From contig NZ_CP092099.1 of NCBI RefSeq assembly GCF_022259695.1, positions 2,588,471-2,652,470 on the forward strand: a stretch of 64,000 nucleotides of DNA, read 5' to 3'. Shown in pieces: positions 51,912 to 61,154 of this stretch. The stretch comes from Flaviramulus sp. BrNp1-15 (GTDB lineage: Bacteria; Bacteroidota; Bacteroidia; Flavobacteriales; Flavobacteriaceae). A program made the translations under genes and the position numbers. Within the stretch, counting starts at the first letter, position 1. Each line of letters opens with the position of its first letter. Under the pieces are notes generated by a model. That model did not search any database. It was not told the origin of the DNA and worked only from the letters and a program-made list of their open reading frames with translations.

Positions 51912-54900
51912 TTTTTTACAATTTTAAATGTTCTTAATGATTCTTTTGATTGAACAGATATTGTATAAAATCCAATTGAAAAACCTTCTGTATTAAGTTC
52001 TAAAATATCTATCTTTTGGTTTGTTAAGGTTTTAGAATACACTAATTGCCCTAAATAAGAATACATTTTTATGGTTATGTTTTCTCTATCAAGTTCTCCT
52101 AAATAGAGGTTTATTTTTTCCTTAAACGGATTAGGATAAGCCAAAATCTTATCTGACAGAAAAATATTTTCTTCATAAACACCTTGACATTCTTTATCTG
52201 TACTAACTTTTAGTGAATTTATCCCATTTTGCAAGCTTAATGTAACGGATGAATCTGTTGTGTTAAATTTCAAGCCATTAAAATCAATGTTGTAATTAGA
52301 GCTACCAGACATATTTATAGAAACTTGTTTACCGTTAGAAGATTTACCTGTTGTAACATCTAATGGTTCTGGTTGAATAATTACAATATCATAACAGCTC
52401 ATATAATTTGGCCATTCTTCAATAGTGATACACATTTGGTAAGTACCAGCCAATAAATTTAATATGTCAATTTCTGTGGTAAAATGATATTCTTTTGAAA
52501 AATCTTCACCAGTTAAAGTTGCTGTGTAATTGTAATATTCTAACGTTGAAATATTAATTTTTCCGTTATTATTATTTAAGCAGGTTTCACCAGTAATTAA
52601 AATAGTGAAATTATTGTTTGGCAAACTTAAAATGGAACACCCGAATAAATCAACAGGATCTCCAAAAGGTGTATTTGGACATTGGTCATCTGCATTAGCA
52701 ACACCATCATTATCGGCATCTTCGCAAATAGTTTGGTAATTTGCTGAAGCATCTTTATACCAACCGTTGTAAGTACCATCACTATTTGAAATGACTGCAA
52801 CAGGATCATCAACCAAAATACAAGCCAAATCTGGATTATTAGATGCATTGAATGTTTTTAAATTTTCATTGTTTCCATTCTGAAGATTTAACTGGTCGCC
52901 AACCAAGAAATTAGATTGACAATACAAGGTCACCAAATTTGGGTTTAACGTGACATGTAATGCTGTTAATTGATTGTCTGAAACATTTAAAAGTTGTAAG
53001 CCGGTGAGATTATCAACATTCAAATTGGTTAACAAATTACTCGACACGTCTAAACTCACCAAATTTACATTTGAAGCGACATCAATTTCAGAAATTGTAT
53101 TTTCTGAAATGTTTAAGTTCAATAAATTCGTTAGAGTTGACACATCTATTGAAGCTAAATTATTAGCTGAAACATTTAAACTTGTAAGAAGCAAATTATT
53201 GCTTAAATCGATAGTTGTTAACGCGTTGCCTTGAAAATCAAGAGTTGTTAACGACACAAAACCTTCAATACCTGTTGCGTCTAAAATACCGCTATCACTA
53301 ACATTCAATGTCGTTACATTAGTAATATTTGAAGTCGGTATATAATCATCTAAAGTGCCTGAATCGAATCCTAATGAGATAAGAGCTTCCTCAAAAGCAT
53401 CATCAGGCACATAGGTTTCACCGTAGCGACACTCAAGAGAATAATTGGCAGTAGCATCTTTTAACCAAGTTACACCACTAGGAACTGTACCAGTATCAGT
53501 TTCAATACAGGTTAAAGTGACGTTATTTTGCGTATTAAGGTCTAATAAGTTAGGATTCTGACCGTTTTTAAGGTTTAAAATCTCTAATGCATTTGATGCG
53601 CAACTCACATTAACCAATAATAGATTTTGTTGAAAATCTAACTCAATTATAGCATTAAAATCACAATTGAAACTAGCTAAATTAGGTAGAATACTAGCAT
53701 CAAATAACGTAAAAAGATTGTTGGATATATTTAAATTTGAAATATTGATAGCTTCAGAAAGATTTAACTCATCTAATGTGTTATTAGAGCAATTAAGTTC
53801 AATCAAATTAATATTTTCAGTTAAATCAATTTCACTTAAATTATTGTTTGAACAGTTTAAATTTTGAAGCGCTGTAAAATCTTCAATTCCTGTTAAATCA
53901 ACGATATTATTTCCGCTGATGTTTAAATTCGTTATCACTTCAATGGTTGTGGTTAAGACATAATCATCTAGCGCTCCTGCATCGAAACCTAAATCTATTA
54001 GAGTCTGTTCAAAATTATCATCGGGCACGTATGTTTCGCCAAATCTACAGTTTTCACTGAACTCAGTAGTGGCATCTTTAACCCAATTTTCTGGAATGGT
54101 GTTAACATCATCAACTTGTATACACGTTAAATTCGGGTTGTTACTTGCGGTAAAATTTAAAATATCACCGTTAATTCCATTTTGAATGTTGACAAATTCC
54201 AATTGATTGCCAGATACGTTTATTGTAATAGCATCTGGACAAAAATCTAATGGATTATCTTCATTTTTTGCTGGACATGCACCAATTCCTAAAGTTGATA
54301 AATCAAAATCGCCAGCAATTTGGTTACTGCTACAATTAAATGTTTTAAGCTGGTTTAAATTAGTAGGAAGTAACAAATCTGTTAACTGATTATTGCTAAC
54401 ATTCAGTTCAATTAAATTGGTATTAGCGCTTACATCCAACGTTGTTAGTTCATTACTTGAAATTACTAAATATTTCAGTATGAGGAAATTGTTAAGCAAG
54501 GTAGTTAACTCACCAATTTGATTATTATCTAAAACCAAAGCTTCTAGAAGAGGTGAATTTAAATCATTGATTTCAGTTAATTGATTTTGTGATCCAGAAA
54601 CAGCTATTAAGTTTACTTTTCCAGATAGATTAACATCTGTTAAATCGTTATTTGAAAAATCTAAAACTTCCAAAGCATTATTTGAGGTTATATCTAACAT
54701 CGTCAACGAATTAGACCTACAGTTTAAATCTATTAAAGCTGAATAGTTAGTTACAGAAAGTGTGCTTAAATCGTTATTTGAGCAACTCAAATTAGTAAGT
54801 GTATTATTGTTAGTTGCAACTGTAGATAAGGTTGTTATAAGATTACTGTCACAATTAACCTCAACCAAATTATTGTTATTACTTATATCTAAAACAGTTA

Positions 54901-57355
54901 ATTTATTGTTAGCACAGTCTAATGTTTCCAAATTGGTATTTGGCGCTATGTTTAAATCACCCAAATTGTTATCTGCGCAAAACAAGGTCGTTAAATTAAC
55001 TGTTCCTGTAGTATTCAATAACCCGTTTGTATTGGCTGTATTATTGGTTAAAAAGTAATTGGAACCGCAATACAGGTTTTGTAAATTAACCATATTGCTT
55101 ACATCCAATTCATTTAGGTAATTGTTACTACAATCCAATTCTGTTAAAGATGCAAACGCTTTGATACCTTCTAAACTTTCAATGTTTTTTCCGCTAACGT
55201 TCAATGATGTAAGATATTCAATATTTGCAGTGAGTACTTGATTATCCAATGCTCCAGAATCTATACCTAAGTCGATTAAAGCTTGTTCAAAATTATCATC
55301 TGGAATGGTTGTAAACCTGTTAGTTTCACAATCGGAATTATAACTAGCAAAAGCATCTATTGTCCAGCCTGCTGGTATATTTCCAACTATGGCATTATCA
55401 ACATTTATGCAGAATAAATTCAGATTACTTGTGGCATCAAAAACAGTTGTATTGGTGTTGTTTCCGTTTCTTATATCAACAAATTCAAGTGCATTATTGT
55501 TACATAAAATACTGGTTAAAGCGGTATTTGCTGTAAGATTAAGTTCAACAATGGTATTATCTGAACAATCTAAATCTGTCAACGCTATAAAATCTTGAAT
55601 ACCTGTAAAATCTACAATACCATAATTGCTCACATTTAAGTTAGTTTCTGCGCTAATATTAACCGTTGGCACATAATTATCTAGTGGTGCAACATCTAGC
55701 CCTAAATCGATTAAAGCTTGTTCAAAATTATCATCTGGAATATACGTTCCACAATTTACAGCGTATGAAGCCGTAGCATCTACACTCCATGTAACAGCTC
55801 CTGGAACTGCTCCAGTATCGGTTTCAATACAAAATAAATCAGGGTTGTTTATGGCTGAAAAATTTAAAAGATTGGCGTTTTGTCCGTTTTTTAAGTTTAA
55901 AGATTGTAATGCATTGGCATCACAATTTAAATTGATTAATGCTGTAAGATTACTAAAATTGAGAGACGATATCGTATTGTTTGAACAATTTAAATCCGTT
56001 AAAGCTAGATTATTTTCTATGTTCAATTCATCTAACATATTATCCGAAACACCCAGAGTGGCTAGATTGGTAAGATTGCTTAAATCAATAGTAGATAAAT
56101 CGTTATTAGAAATATTGAGGTTTATTATAGCTGAGTTATTTGAAATATCAACGTCCTCCAGATTATTCATACTGCAATCCAAGGTTTGAAGTGCCATAAA
56201 ATCTTCAATACCTATAAGGCTTTCAATAGTAGCATTTGAAATATTTAATGTGGTTATTCCATCAATATTTGCTGTTAGCACTAAGTTATCTAGAACATCA
56301 TCGTAACCCAAATCGATTAAAGCTTGTTCAAAATTATCATCGGGAACGTAAGTGTAAATATCTGTACAAGTGGTTTCTCCAAAATAGGTCCAGTCATCTT
56401 TAGTCCAATTGGTATTTGGAGCAAATCCTGTATCAATTTGAATACAAAATAAATCTGGATTGTTTTCAGAAGTAAATGAGGTTATTAAATCATTATAGCC
56501 ATTCGCAACAATTAGAGATGTGAGTTGATTATTAGACACATTGATTGAAGAAGCACCTTGACAAATAGTGATGGGATCGGTTTGAGGGTCTGGACAGGTA
56601 ACTGTATTTATAGTACTTAAATCTAAATTGGAAATTAAATTACTTGAAACATCTACGGTTTTTAAAGACGTATTTATCGAAAGATTTAAATTTGAAATTT
56701 GGTTTGAGGCACAAAATAAACTTTCCAGATCCAGATTATTGGAAAGATCTAAACCAGTAAGTCTATTGTTAGAAACTGCCAAAAAGCTTAATATATTATT
56801 TTGGCTCACATCAACATCAATTAACCTGTTATTTGAACATGTAACGCTTTGTAATAAATTGTTGTTAGTGATATCTAAAGTTGATAATAAGTTACTTGAA
56901 CAATCCAACACTTCTAATGCAGTATTAGAGGCTATATCTAAGCTTGTTAAATTATTTAGCCCGCAGAGTAATGTTTTTAAATTTAAATTAGCTGATACAT
57001 TAATTGTAGCTAAATTATTATTGTCGCAAGCCAAAGTTTCTAAATTAACAAAATCCTCAATCCCATCAAGATTAGATATATTTTGATAACTCATGTTTAG
57101 TGAACTAACATTTTCAATATTTGCAGTTAAAACCAAACCATTATTTGCTATACCATCACCCATACTTGAAGCATCTCCGATATCAACAATGGCTCCATTT
57201 GTATTGTGTGTTTCTAGATAATTTTCAAAATTTGTATCAGGAATAGGTGTTGTTTGAGAATATGCTTGCGGAAGTAAAAACAACAACATACAAGTGTTCA
57301 CAACAAAGCTTATTGCTAAATTATTTTTAAAACCGATAAATTTTTCTGGCATCAT
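51908..57355 (-). CDS. giant leucine-rich-repeat protein with T9SS C-terminal sorting domain
   Basis: Starting at the ATG ending at 57355 the protein has 1815 residues. A signal peptide is followed by six blocks that open with (Y)VPDDNFEQALIDLG(FD) (first block: PIPDTNFENYLETH), each followed by short leucine-rich units of the SLDCSNNxLTxLDLS type. Near the C-terminus DADNDGVANADDQCPNTPFG is a thrombospondin type 3-like calcium motif, then a beta domain, and the T9SS sorting signal ILAYPNPFKEKINLYLGELD through the last residues. It is exported through type IX secretion and displayed or released at the surface. It overlaps the lipoprotein gene downstream and follows the tail-fibre-like gene by 31 bp. 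Confidence 0.93.
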   Translation of the reverse strand: MMPEKFIGFKNNLAISFVVNTCMLLFLLPQAYSQTTPIPDTNFENYLETHNTNGAIVDIGDASSMGDGIANNGLVLTANIENVSSLNMSYQNISNLDGIEDFVNLETLACDNNNLATINVSANLNLKTLLCGLNNLTSLDIASNTALEVLDCSSNLLSTLDITNNNLLQSVTCSNNRLIDVDVSQNNILSFLAVSNNRLTGLDLSNNLDLESLFCASNQISNLNLSINTSLKTVDVSSNLISNLDLSTINTVTCPDPQTDPITICQGASSINVSNNQLTSLIVANGYNDLITSFTSENNPDLFCIQIDTGFAPNTNWTKDDWTYFGETTCTDIYTYVPDDNFEQALIDLGYDDVLDNLVLTANIDGITTLNISNATIESLIGIEDFMALQTLDCSMNNLEDVDISNNSAIINLNISNNDLSTIDLSNLTNLATLGVSDNMLDELNIENNLALTDLNCSNNTISSLNFSNLTALINLNCDANALQSLNLKNGQNANLLNFSAINNPDLFCIETDTGAVPGAVTWSVDATASYAVNCGTYIPDDNFEQALIDLGLDVAPLDNYVPTVNISAETNLNVSNYGIVDFTGIQDFIALTDLDCSDNTIVELNLTANTALTSILCNNNALEFVDIRNGNNTNTTVFDATSNLNLFCINVDNAIVGNIPAGWTIDAFASYNSDCETNRFTTIPDDNFEQALIDLGIDSGALDNQVLTANIEYLTSLNVSGKNIESLEGIKAFASLTELDCSNNYLNELDVSNMVNLQNLYCGSNYFLTNNTANTNGLLNTTGTVNLTTLFCADNNLGDLNIAPNTNLETLDCANNKLTVLDISNNNNLVEVNCDSNLITTLSTVATNNNTLTNLSCSNNDLSTLSVTNYSALIDLNCRSNSLTMLDITSNNALEVLDFSNNDLTDVNLSGKVNLIAVSGSQNQLTEINDLNSPLLEALVLDNNQIGELTTLLNNFLILKYLVISSNELTTLDVSANTNLIELNVSNNQLTDLLLPTNLNQLKTFNCSSNQIAGDFDLSTLGIGACPAKNEDNPLDFCPDAITINVSGNQLEFVNIQNGINGDILNFTASNNPNLTCIQVDDVNTIPENWVKDATTEFSENCRFGETYVPDDNFEQTLIDLGFDAGALDDYVLTTTIEVITNLNISGNNIVDLTGIEDFTALQNLNCSNNNLSEIDLTENINLIELNCSNNTLDELNLSEAINISNLNISNNLFTLFDASILPNLASFNCDFNAIIELDFQQNLLLVNVSCASNALEILNLKNGQNPNLLDLNTQNNVTLTCIETDTGTVPSGVTWLKDATANYSLECRYGETYVPDDAFEEALISLGFDSGTLDDYIPTSNITNVTTLNVSDSGILDATGIEGFVSLTTLDFQGNALTTIDLSNNLLLTSLNVSANNLASIDVSTLTNLLNLNISENTISEIDVASNVNLVSLDVSSNLLTNLNVDNLTGLQLLNVSDNQLTALHVTLNPNLVTLYCQSNFLVGDQLNLQNGNNENLKTFNASNNPDLACILVDDPVAVISNSDGTYNGWYKDASANYQTICEDADNDGVANADDQCPNTPFGDPVDLFGCSILSLPNNNFTILITGETCLNNNNGKINISTLEYYNYTATLTGEDFSKEYHFTTEIDILNLLAGTYQMCITIEEWPNYMSCYDIVIIQPEPLDVTTGKSSNGKQVSINMSGSSNYNIDFNGLKFNTTDSSVTLSLQNGINSLKVSTDKECQGVYEENIFLSDKILAYPNPFKEKINLYLGELDRENITIKMYSYLGQLVYSKTLTNQKIDILELNTEGFSIGFYTISVQSKESLRTFKIVKK
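53390..57250 (-). repeat. block repeats within the leucine-rich protein gene
   Basis: Six copies of the block-opening sequence encoding PDDNFEQALIDLG or a variant lie near 57240, 56340, 55735, 55300, 54020 and 53400. Three of them (about 55267, 55701, 56309 onward) are almost identical over about 40 bp (GATTAAAGCTTGTTCAAAAT then TATCATC). They can mispair and make the gene length unstable. Confidence 0.8.
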
Positions 57356-57386
57356 TGACAATTGAATTTAAAGTCAAATTTTTAGG

Positions 57387-59618
57387 TTAGTGTTTGCCTT
57401 TGTTGTTTTCTTTATGATAATGAATCTGTTTATCAAACTTTTCTTTTAGCTTCTGAATAGTTTTATTTTTAAAGGCTAAATCGTTTTTAATTTTATTCCA
57501 AAACATATCATTTTCATAATCAACACCATCTGCGCGCATTTGTTCTTCGGCCATTTTCAAACCTAATTCAAAATCTTCATTGGTAATTTCCCAGTACACG
57601 ATTTCGCCTTCATCAGTGTCTACTATTTCATAATCTCTATTGCCATAATAATTCTCCAATTTGTTTTCATCATGATTGGCATTATCTTTCTTAATATGAG
57701 TTGTATCATTTTCTTGAAGAATATTTAATATATCTGATATTTGCTTTTTTAAGTCACTAATTTCTTGAGCCTGTTCTTCTATTTGTTTTTCTAAATTTTG
57801 TACAATAACATTATTATCGTTTCTATTTACGCCAACAGCAGTATTTACCAAATTAAAACCAGAAATATTATTGCTTTCAGACCATGCAGTACCAACTATG
57901 CTAGGTATTTGATTTGACTTGATCTTAGAAGGATGAACCGCTATTCCAATACCATCATTTTTTCCACTTGGTATAATGTAATCTCCAATTTTAACTTGCC
58001 CAAAGACTTTAACGGGTACTTGCCCCATAAAAGCTACTTTTTCATACTCATTTTCCCTGTTACTCTGTGGCATATTGCCCAATACAATAGGTTTTAAGGA
58101 AACTACCATAATCCTTTCTGCTCCTATTAGGTTTTTAGATATCTTCCCACCTTTTACACCAACCAAATCACCATAAGTCATTTTTTCTTTTATGTTTTCT
58201 CGCAATAAATACTCTGCATAATCTCCAGCACCTGAAGCATAGGTTACTCCTTGATATTCGATTTTATTAGCATCATAAGTATCTCTATTATCGTATGCTC
58301 TATTTCTTGCTTGTATAGCAGCATACTCTTTTACCGCCACCAATGCCACTGATAAAATTGATGCCGCTATATCTGAAAATCCTGGACCTGTCGTACAGGC
58401 TCCAAAGCCTAAACATGGTCGAAAATCTGTATATGTTGCCGCTAAATCTGCAGCTTCAATAGCAATATCAATAGACGCCCAGGTTAAATCTAAATTTGCA
58501 TCTAAAATATCATAATCTAACGAAGATTGATCGAACAAATAATCGGCATTGTTTCCAAATTCATCTGGTATTTCTCCTTCAATACGTCCATGAAGCGTTG
58601 GGTATGCAAAAGCACCATCATCCCAAAAAGACACATAATTATTGCCGTTTCTTCCATATCCATTTACTTTTATAGCTATTCCCTGTGTACTGCCCTGAAC
58701 TAATAACGGGTAATTTTCTATGTATTCACCGGGATTTTCTTCACTATCAACAATTTGTTCGTAAGGCGCGTCTGTAGTATAATTTATTGGATCGGTATGT
58801 ACTGTAGAAGTAATAGTGACTTGTTGTTCCGTATCTATATCTACATCTCCTTCAAGTAGCGCTGAATTATTCACCGTTAAATCTTGTACCGTTAAACCAG
58901 TAAATATTGACTCACCAACCACCGATAAAGAACCGTTTAAAATGGTTGGCGCATCTAAATCTCCATCTGGTGGACCTATTAAAGAGTCGCCAACTATTAA
59001 AGCGCCTGTTAAATAGGTTGTGCTTTTATTGTTAACATTTAAGATATTGTTAAGTTTTGTTTCACCATCAACTGTTAAATCACCTGATAAATTTGATTCA
59101 TTACCATTATTTACTAAAAGTCTACCGTTTAAATTTGTTTGCCCGTTAACGGTTAATTCTCTATTTAAAAATGTATCGTCATCAACATCTAATGTTCCTG
59201 TTGCTGTTATATTTCTATGATAAGCGTAAGGTACAAACGTAAGTACTTCTCTACTCATATCTACAAAACTATTTCCATTTCTAAAATCGATATCTACTTT
59301 TAAATCTTTAGAGGTACCATCCCAACTTATTTTTTCAAAATCGTCATGTTCTACAGCTCCTATGATTAAATTTATTCTTCCAAACTCATCAGTAGTTGTG
59401 GTTTGTACTTCTTGAAATTCTATTTGGTTGCCAGAATCAAAAATGGTAAATCTAATATCTACTGTTGTAGATGGTAAATAATTACCTTCTGAATCTACAC
59501 CTGGTAATTCCAGAACATCTGGACCAATAATAACAGCTTGATAACTTATACCATCGGTTTGAGCAAATGATTTTAAGGTTAAAAAAAGGAATAATCCTAA
59601 GGTTAGTATACGTTTCAT
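57387..59618 (-). CDS. secreted tail-fibre-like protein with peptidase G2-like C-terminal region
   Basis: This encodes 743 residues with a signal peptide (LTLGLFLFLTLKSFAQ). After an N-terminal beta domain (to about residue 135), residues about 140-275 hold repeated short strands (ELTVNGQTNLNGRLLVNNGN, SNLSGDLTVDGETKLNNILN) like a trimeric tail-fibre stem. Residues about 460-600 contain GDYAEYLLRENIKEKMTYGD, VGVKGGKISKNLIGAERIMV and GQVPVKVFGQVKIGDYIIPS, similar to the peptidase G2/auto-processing domain of phage tail spikes; catalytic residues are not assigned. A coiled coil follows (ENLEKQIEEQ-like, about 605-650). It precedes the T9SS leucine-rich gene by 31 bp. Confidence 0.8.
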   Translation of the reverse strand: MKRILTLGLFLFLTLKSFAQTDGISYQAVIIGPDVLELPGVDSEGNYLPSTTVDIRFTIFDSGNQIEFQEVQTTTTDEFGRINLIIGAVEHDDFEKISWDGTSKDLKVDIDFRNGNSFVDMSREVLTFVPYAYHRNITATGTLDVDDDTFLNRELTVNGQTNLNGRLLVNNGNESNLSGDLTVDGETKLNNILNVNNKSTTYLTGALIVGDSLIGPPDGDLDAPTILNGSLSVVGESIFTGLTVQDLTVNNSALLEGDVDIDTEQQVTITSTVHTDPINYTTDAPYEQIVDSEENPGEYIENYPLLVQGSTQGIAIKVNGYGRNGNNYVSFWDDGAFAYPTLHGRIEGEIPDEFGNNADYLFDQSSLDYDILDANLDLTWASIDIAIEAADLAATYTDFRPCLGFGACTTGPGFSDIAASILSVALVAVKEYAAIQARNRAYDNRDTYDANKIEYQGVTYASGAGDYAEYLLRENIKEKMTYGDLVGVKGGKISKNLIGAERIMVVSLKPIVLGNMPQSNRENEYEKVAFMGQVPVKVFGQVKIGDYIIPSGKNDGIGIAVHPSKIKSNQIPSIVGTAWSESNNISGFNLVNTAVGVNRNDNNVIVQNLEKQIEEQAQEISDLKKQISDILNILQENDTTHIKKDNANHDENKLENYYGNRDYEIVDTDEGEIVYWEITNEDFELGLKMAEEQMRADGVDYENDMFWNKIKNDLAFKNKTIQKLKEKFDKQIHYHKENNKGKH

Positions 59619-59646
59619 AATAGGGTTAATTTTAGTAAGTGGTAAT

Positions 59647-60162
59647 TTATTTTTTTATGAGTTTTGCGTTAAATAGTTTATTGTTGGATCGTACTTTTAA
59701 AAAATATGATCCGCTAGAAATATGATTAAGATTTAGCTCTATATATTTTGATGGTGAAAAATTTCGATTATAAATAAGTTTTCCTGCTACATTAAAAACT
59801 AAAACTGAAATTTCACTTTCCATATCTTCTGTAAAAGAAATAGAAACAGATTGTTCAAATGGATTTGGGTAAACTGTTGCAGATAAATCATTATTAGCAA
59901 ATCCTGCTTTTTCTACTTTAATTTTATCTATTGGTTGTTGATAGCCTTGTCTTAAATAATAACCATTGTTCGTATAAGTTCCTATAACGCTAGATTGACC
60001 TATACTTTGACTTACAGTATATTTACCCTTACTGGTAGTAATTATTTTAGATGATCCGCTTGTTCCCAAATTAGATCGTACAATAGAATACGATTTAGAG
60101 CTTTGAGCCTGAATTGAAAAAACAAAACAAAAAATAAATACAAAAAGTAATTGTGCTTTCAT
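59647..60162 (-). CDS. small T9SS type A sorting domain protein
   Basis: This encodes 171 residues: a signal peptide (LLFVFIFCFVFSIQAQ), a short Ser/Gly-rich segment (residues about 20-75, VRSNLGTSGSSKIITTSKGK), and a complete T9SS sorting domain from about residue 95 (TVYPNPFEQSVSISFTEDME to the C-terminal KLIKK). It is therefore secreted through T9SS but carries little cargo. It is the first gene of a tightly spaced unit continuing with the tail-fibre-like gene 28 bp downstream and the leucine-rich gene; 11-bp-period repeats lie 80-107 bp upstream. Confidence 0.9.
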   Translation of the reverse strand: MKAQLLFVFIFCFVFSIQAQSSKSYSIVRSNLGTSGSSKIITTSKGKYTVSQSIGQSSVIGTYTNNGYYLRQGYQQPIDKIKVEKAGFANNDLSATVYPNPFEQSVSISFTEDMESEISVLVFNVAGKLIYNRNFSPSKYIELNLNHISSGSYFLKVRSNNKLFNAKLIKK

Positions 60163-60241
60163 TAATTTAACTTTTTAAATATGAATGCATTAGCTTCAAC
60201 AATAAGTCTAAACTAGTACAATAGTTACTATATTAAAAGGA

Positions 60242-60269
60242 TGTCCATACTTTGTCCACCTTTTGTCCA
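60242..60269 (-). promoter_or_regulatory. three TGTCCA direct repeats with 11-bp period upstream of the T9SS operon
   Basis: TGTCCA occurs at 60242-60247, 60253-60258 and 60264-60269 (minus strand TGGACA), exactly 11 bp apart. They lie 80-107 bp upstream of the small T9SS protein gene on the minus strand. Confidence 0.65.
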
Positions 60270-60286
60270 CTAAATAGACAGCATTT

Positions 60287-60931
60287 TTAAAAATCGCATG
60301 AACAATTTGGTAAGTTTATAATAAACCCTATTCCAAATTGATGTGCATTTAACTTTAATTTTTCGGCATTTTCACCACTACTTATTAAAACAGACTTACC
60401 ATAAGAATAGCCTGCATAAATTGCGGTAGTATTTGAAATTGGGTATTGTATGCCAACCCCAGCTCTTAAAAACAAGATATTATTATTAAATTCTTCCTCT
60501 CCTACTAGATTAAACACATCATTATTTATGGTTTGGTTTCCTCTTATTAAAAACTCTGATGCAATAGACCCCTTTGCATAAAACGATAAATCTCTTAATT
60601 GAAATAATCTATAATCTAAACCTGCTCGAACGCCCAAATAACTCACATCCCATTCAAAAAAATTATCTACACTACTTTCGCTACCTATGGCTCCATAACT
60701 ATTATATGATGCACCTAATGCTAAAAACAGTGTTTTTTCACTATTAATAACTTGCCGGTAACCCATACCAAAATAAGATTGAGATTTAGACAAAAGATTA
60801 TCTAGAGGTAGTCCTTGTGAATTTTCATAATCAAAGGATGAAATAGTAGAACCAAGCTCCATATATAATTGTTGACTGAAGCTTGAAATACTAATTGAAA
60901 AAATAAGTATTGTTAATAATTGCCTTTTCAT
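60287..60931 (-). CDS. outer membrane beta-barrel protein
   Basis: This encodes 214 residues with a signal peptide (LLTILIFSISISSFSQ). The mature part has alternating hydrophobic/polar strands of an eight-strand porin-like barrel: FGMGYRQVINSEKTLFLALG, YLGVRAGLDYRLFQLRDLSF, AGVGIQYPISNTTAIYAGYS and HQFGIGFIINL. The C-terminus ends NCSCDF, with two Cys, so the usual final aromatic residue follows two cysteines. It may be a small OprF/OmpX-like protein. The repeats at 60994-61020 precede it on the minus strand. Confidence 0.85.
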   Translation of the reverse strand: MKRQLLTILIFSISISSFSQQLYMELGSTISSFDYENSQGLPLDNLLSKSQSYFGMGYRQVINSEKTLFLALGASYNSYGAIGSESSVDNFFEWDVSYLGVRAGLDYRLFQLRDLSFYAKGSIASEFLIRGNQTINNDVFNLVGEEEFNNNILFLRAGVGIQYPISNTTAIYAGYSYGKSVLISSGENAEKLKLNAHQFGIGFIINLPNCSCDF

Positions 60932-60993
60932 ATTGTTATATATCTGTCACCAATTTAAATGTAACTCACTATAAAACAAATAAATATCTATTA

Positions 60994-61020
60994 AGTCCAT
61001 AATTTGTCTATGACTTGTAA
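60994..61020 (-). promoter_or_regulatory. degenerate 11-bp-period repeats upstream of the barrel gene
   Basis: AGTCCA (60994-60999), TGTCTA (61005-61010) and TGTAA (61016-61020) are spaced 11 bp apart, and a further TGTCCA lies at 61070-61075, 54 bp on (five turns). They lie 63-145 bp upstream of the barrel gene start at 60931 and between it and the divergent TerC gene. Confidence 0.45.
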
Positions 61021-61128
61021 GCTTAAAAGTTATAAATCTTTGAAAGATGTAACTTCAAACTTAAATACTTGTCCACTATTAAATAGTTTGAAACTTTTAT
61101 TTCTCTGAATTATTAATTGGTTTTTAAG

Positions 61129-61136
61129 TAATTTTG
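61129..61136 (+). promoter_or_regulatory. -7 box TAATTTTG for the TerC-family gene
   Basis: TAATTTTG matches TAnnTTTG perfectly. The TTG at 61134 lies inside it and so cannot be the start codon; the GTG at 61155 then has a leader of about 12 bases. Confidence 0.55.
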
Positions 61137-61154
61137 TATTCTAATTTTTATACT

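Noticed and set aside
52974-57086. Several plus-strand frames of 60-152 codons opposite the leucine-rich protein gene
   Set aside because: They are antisense shadows of a repetitive minus-strand gene with strong codon and repeat structure; their sequence only mirrors the repeats.
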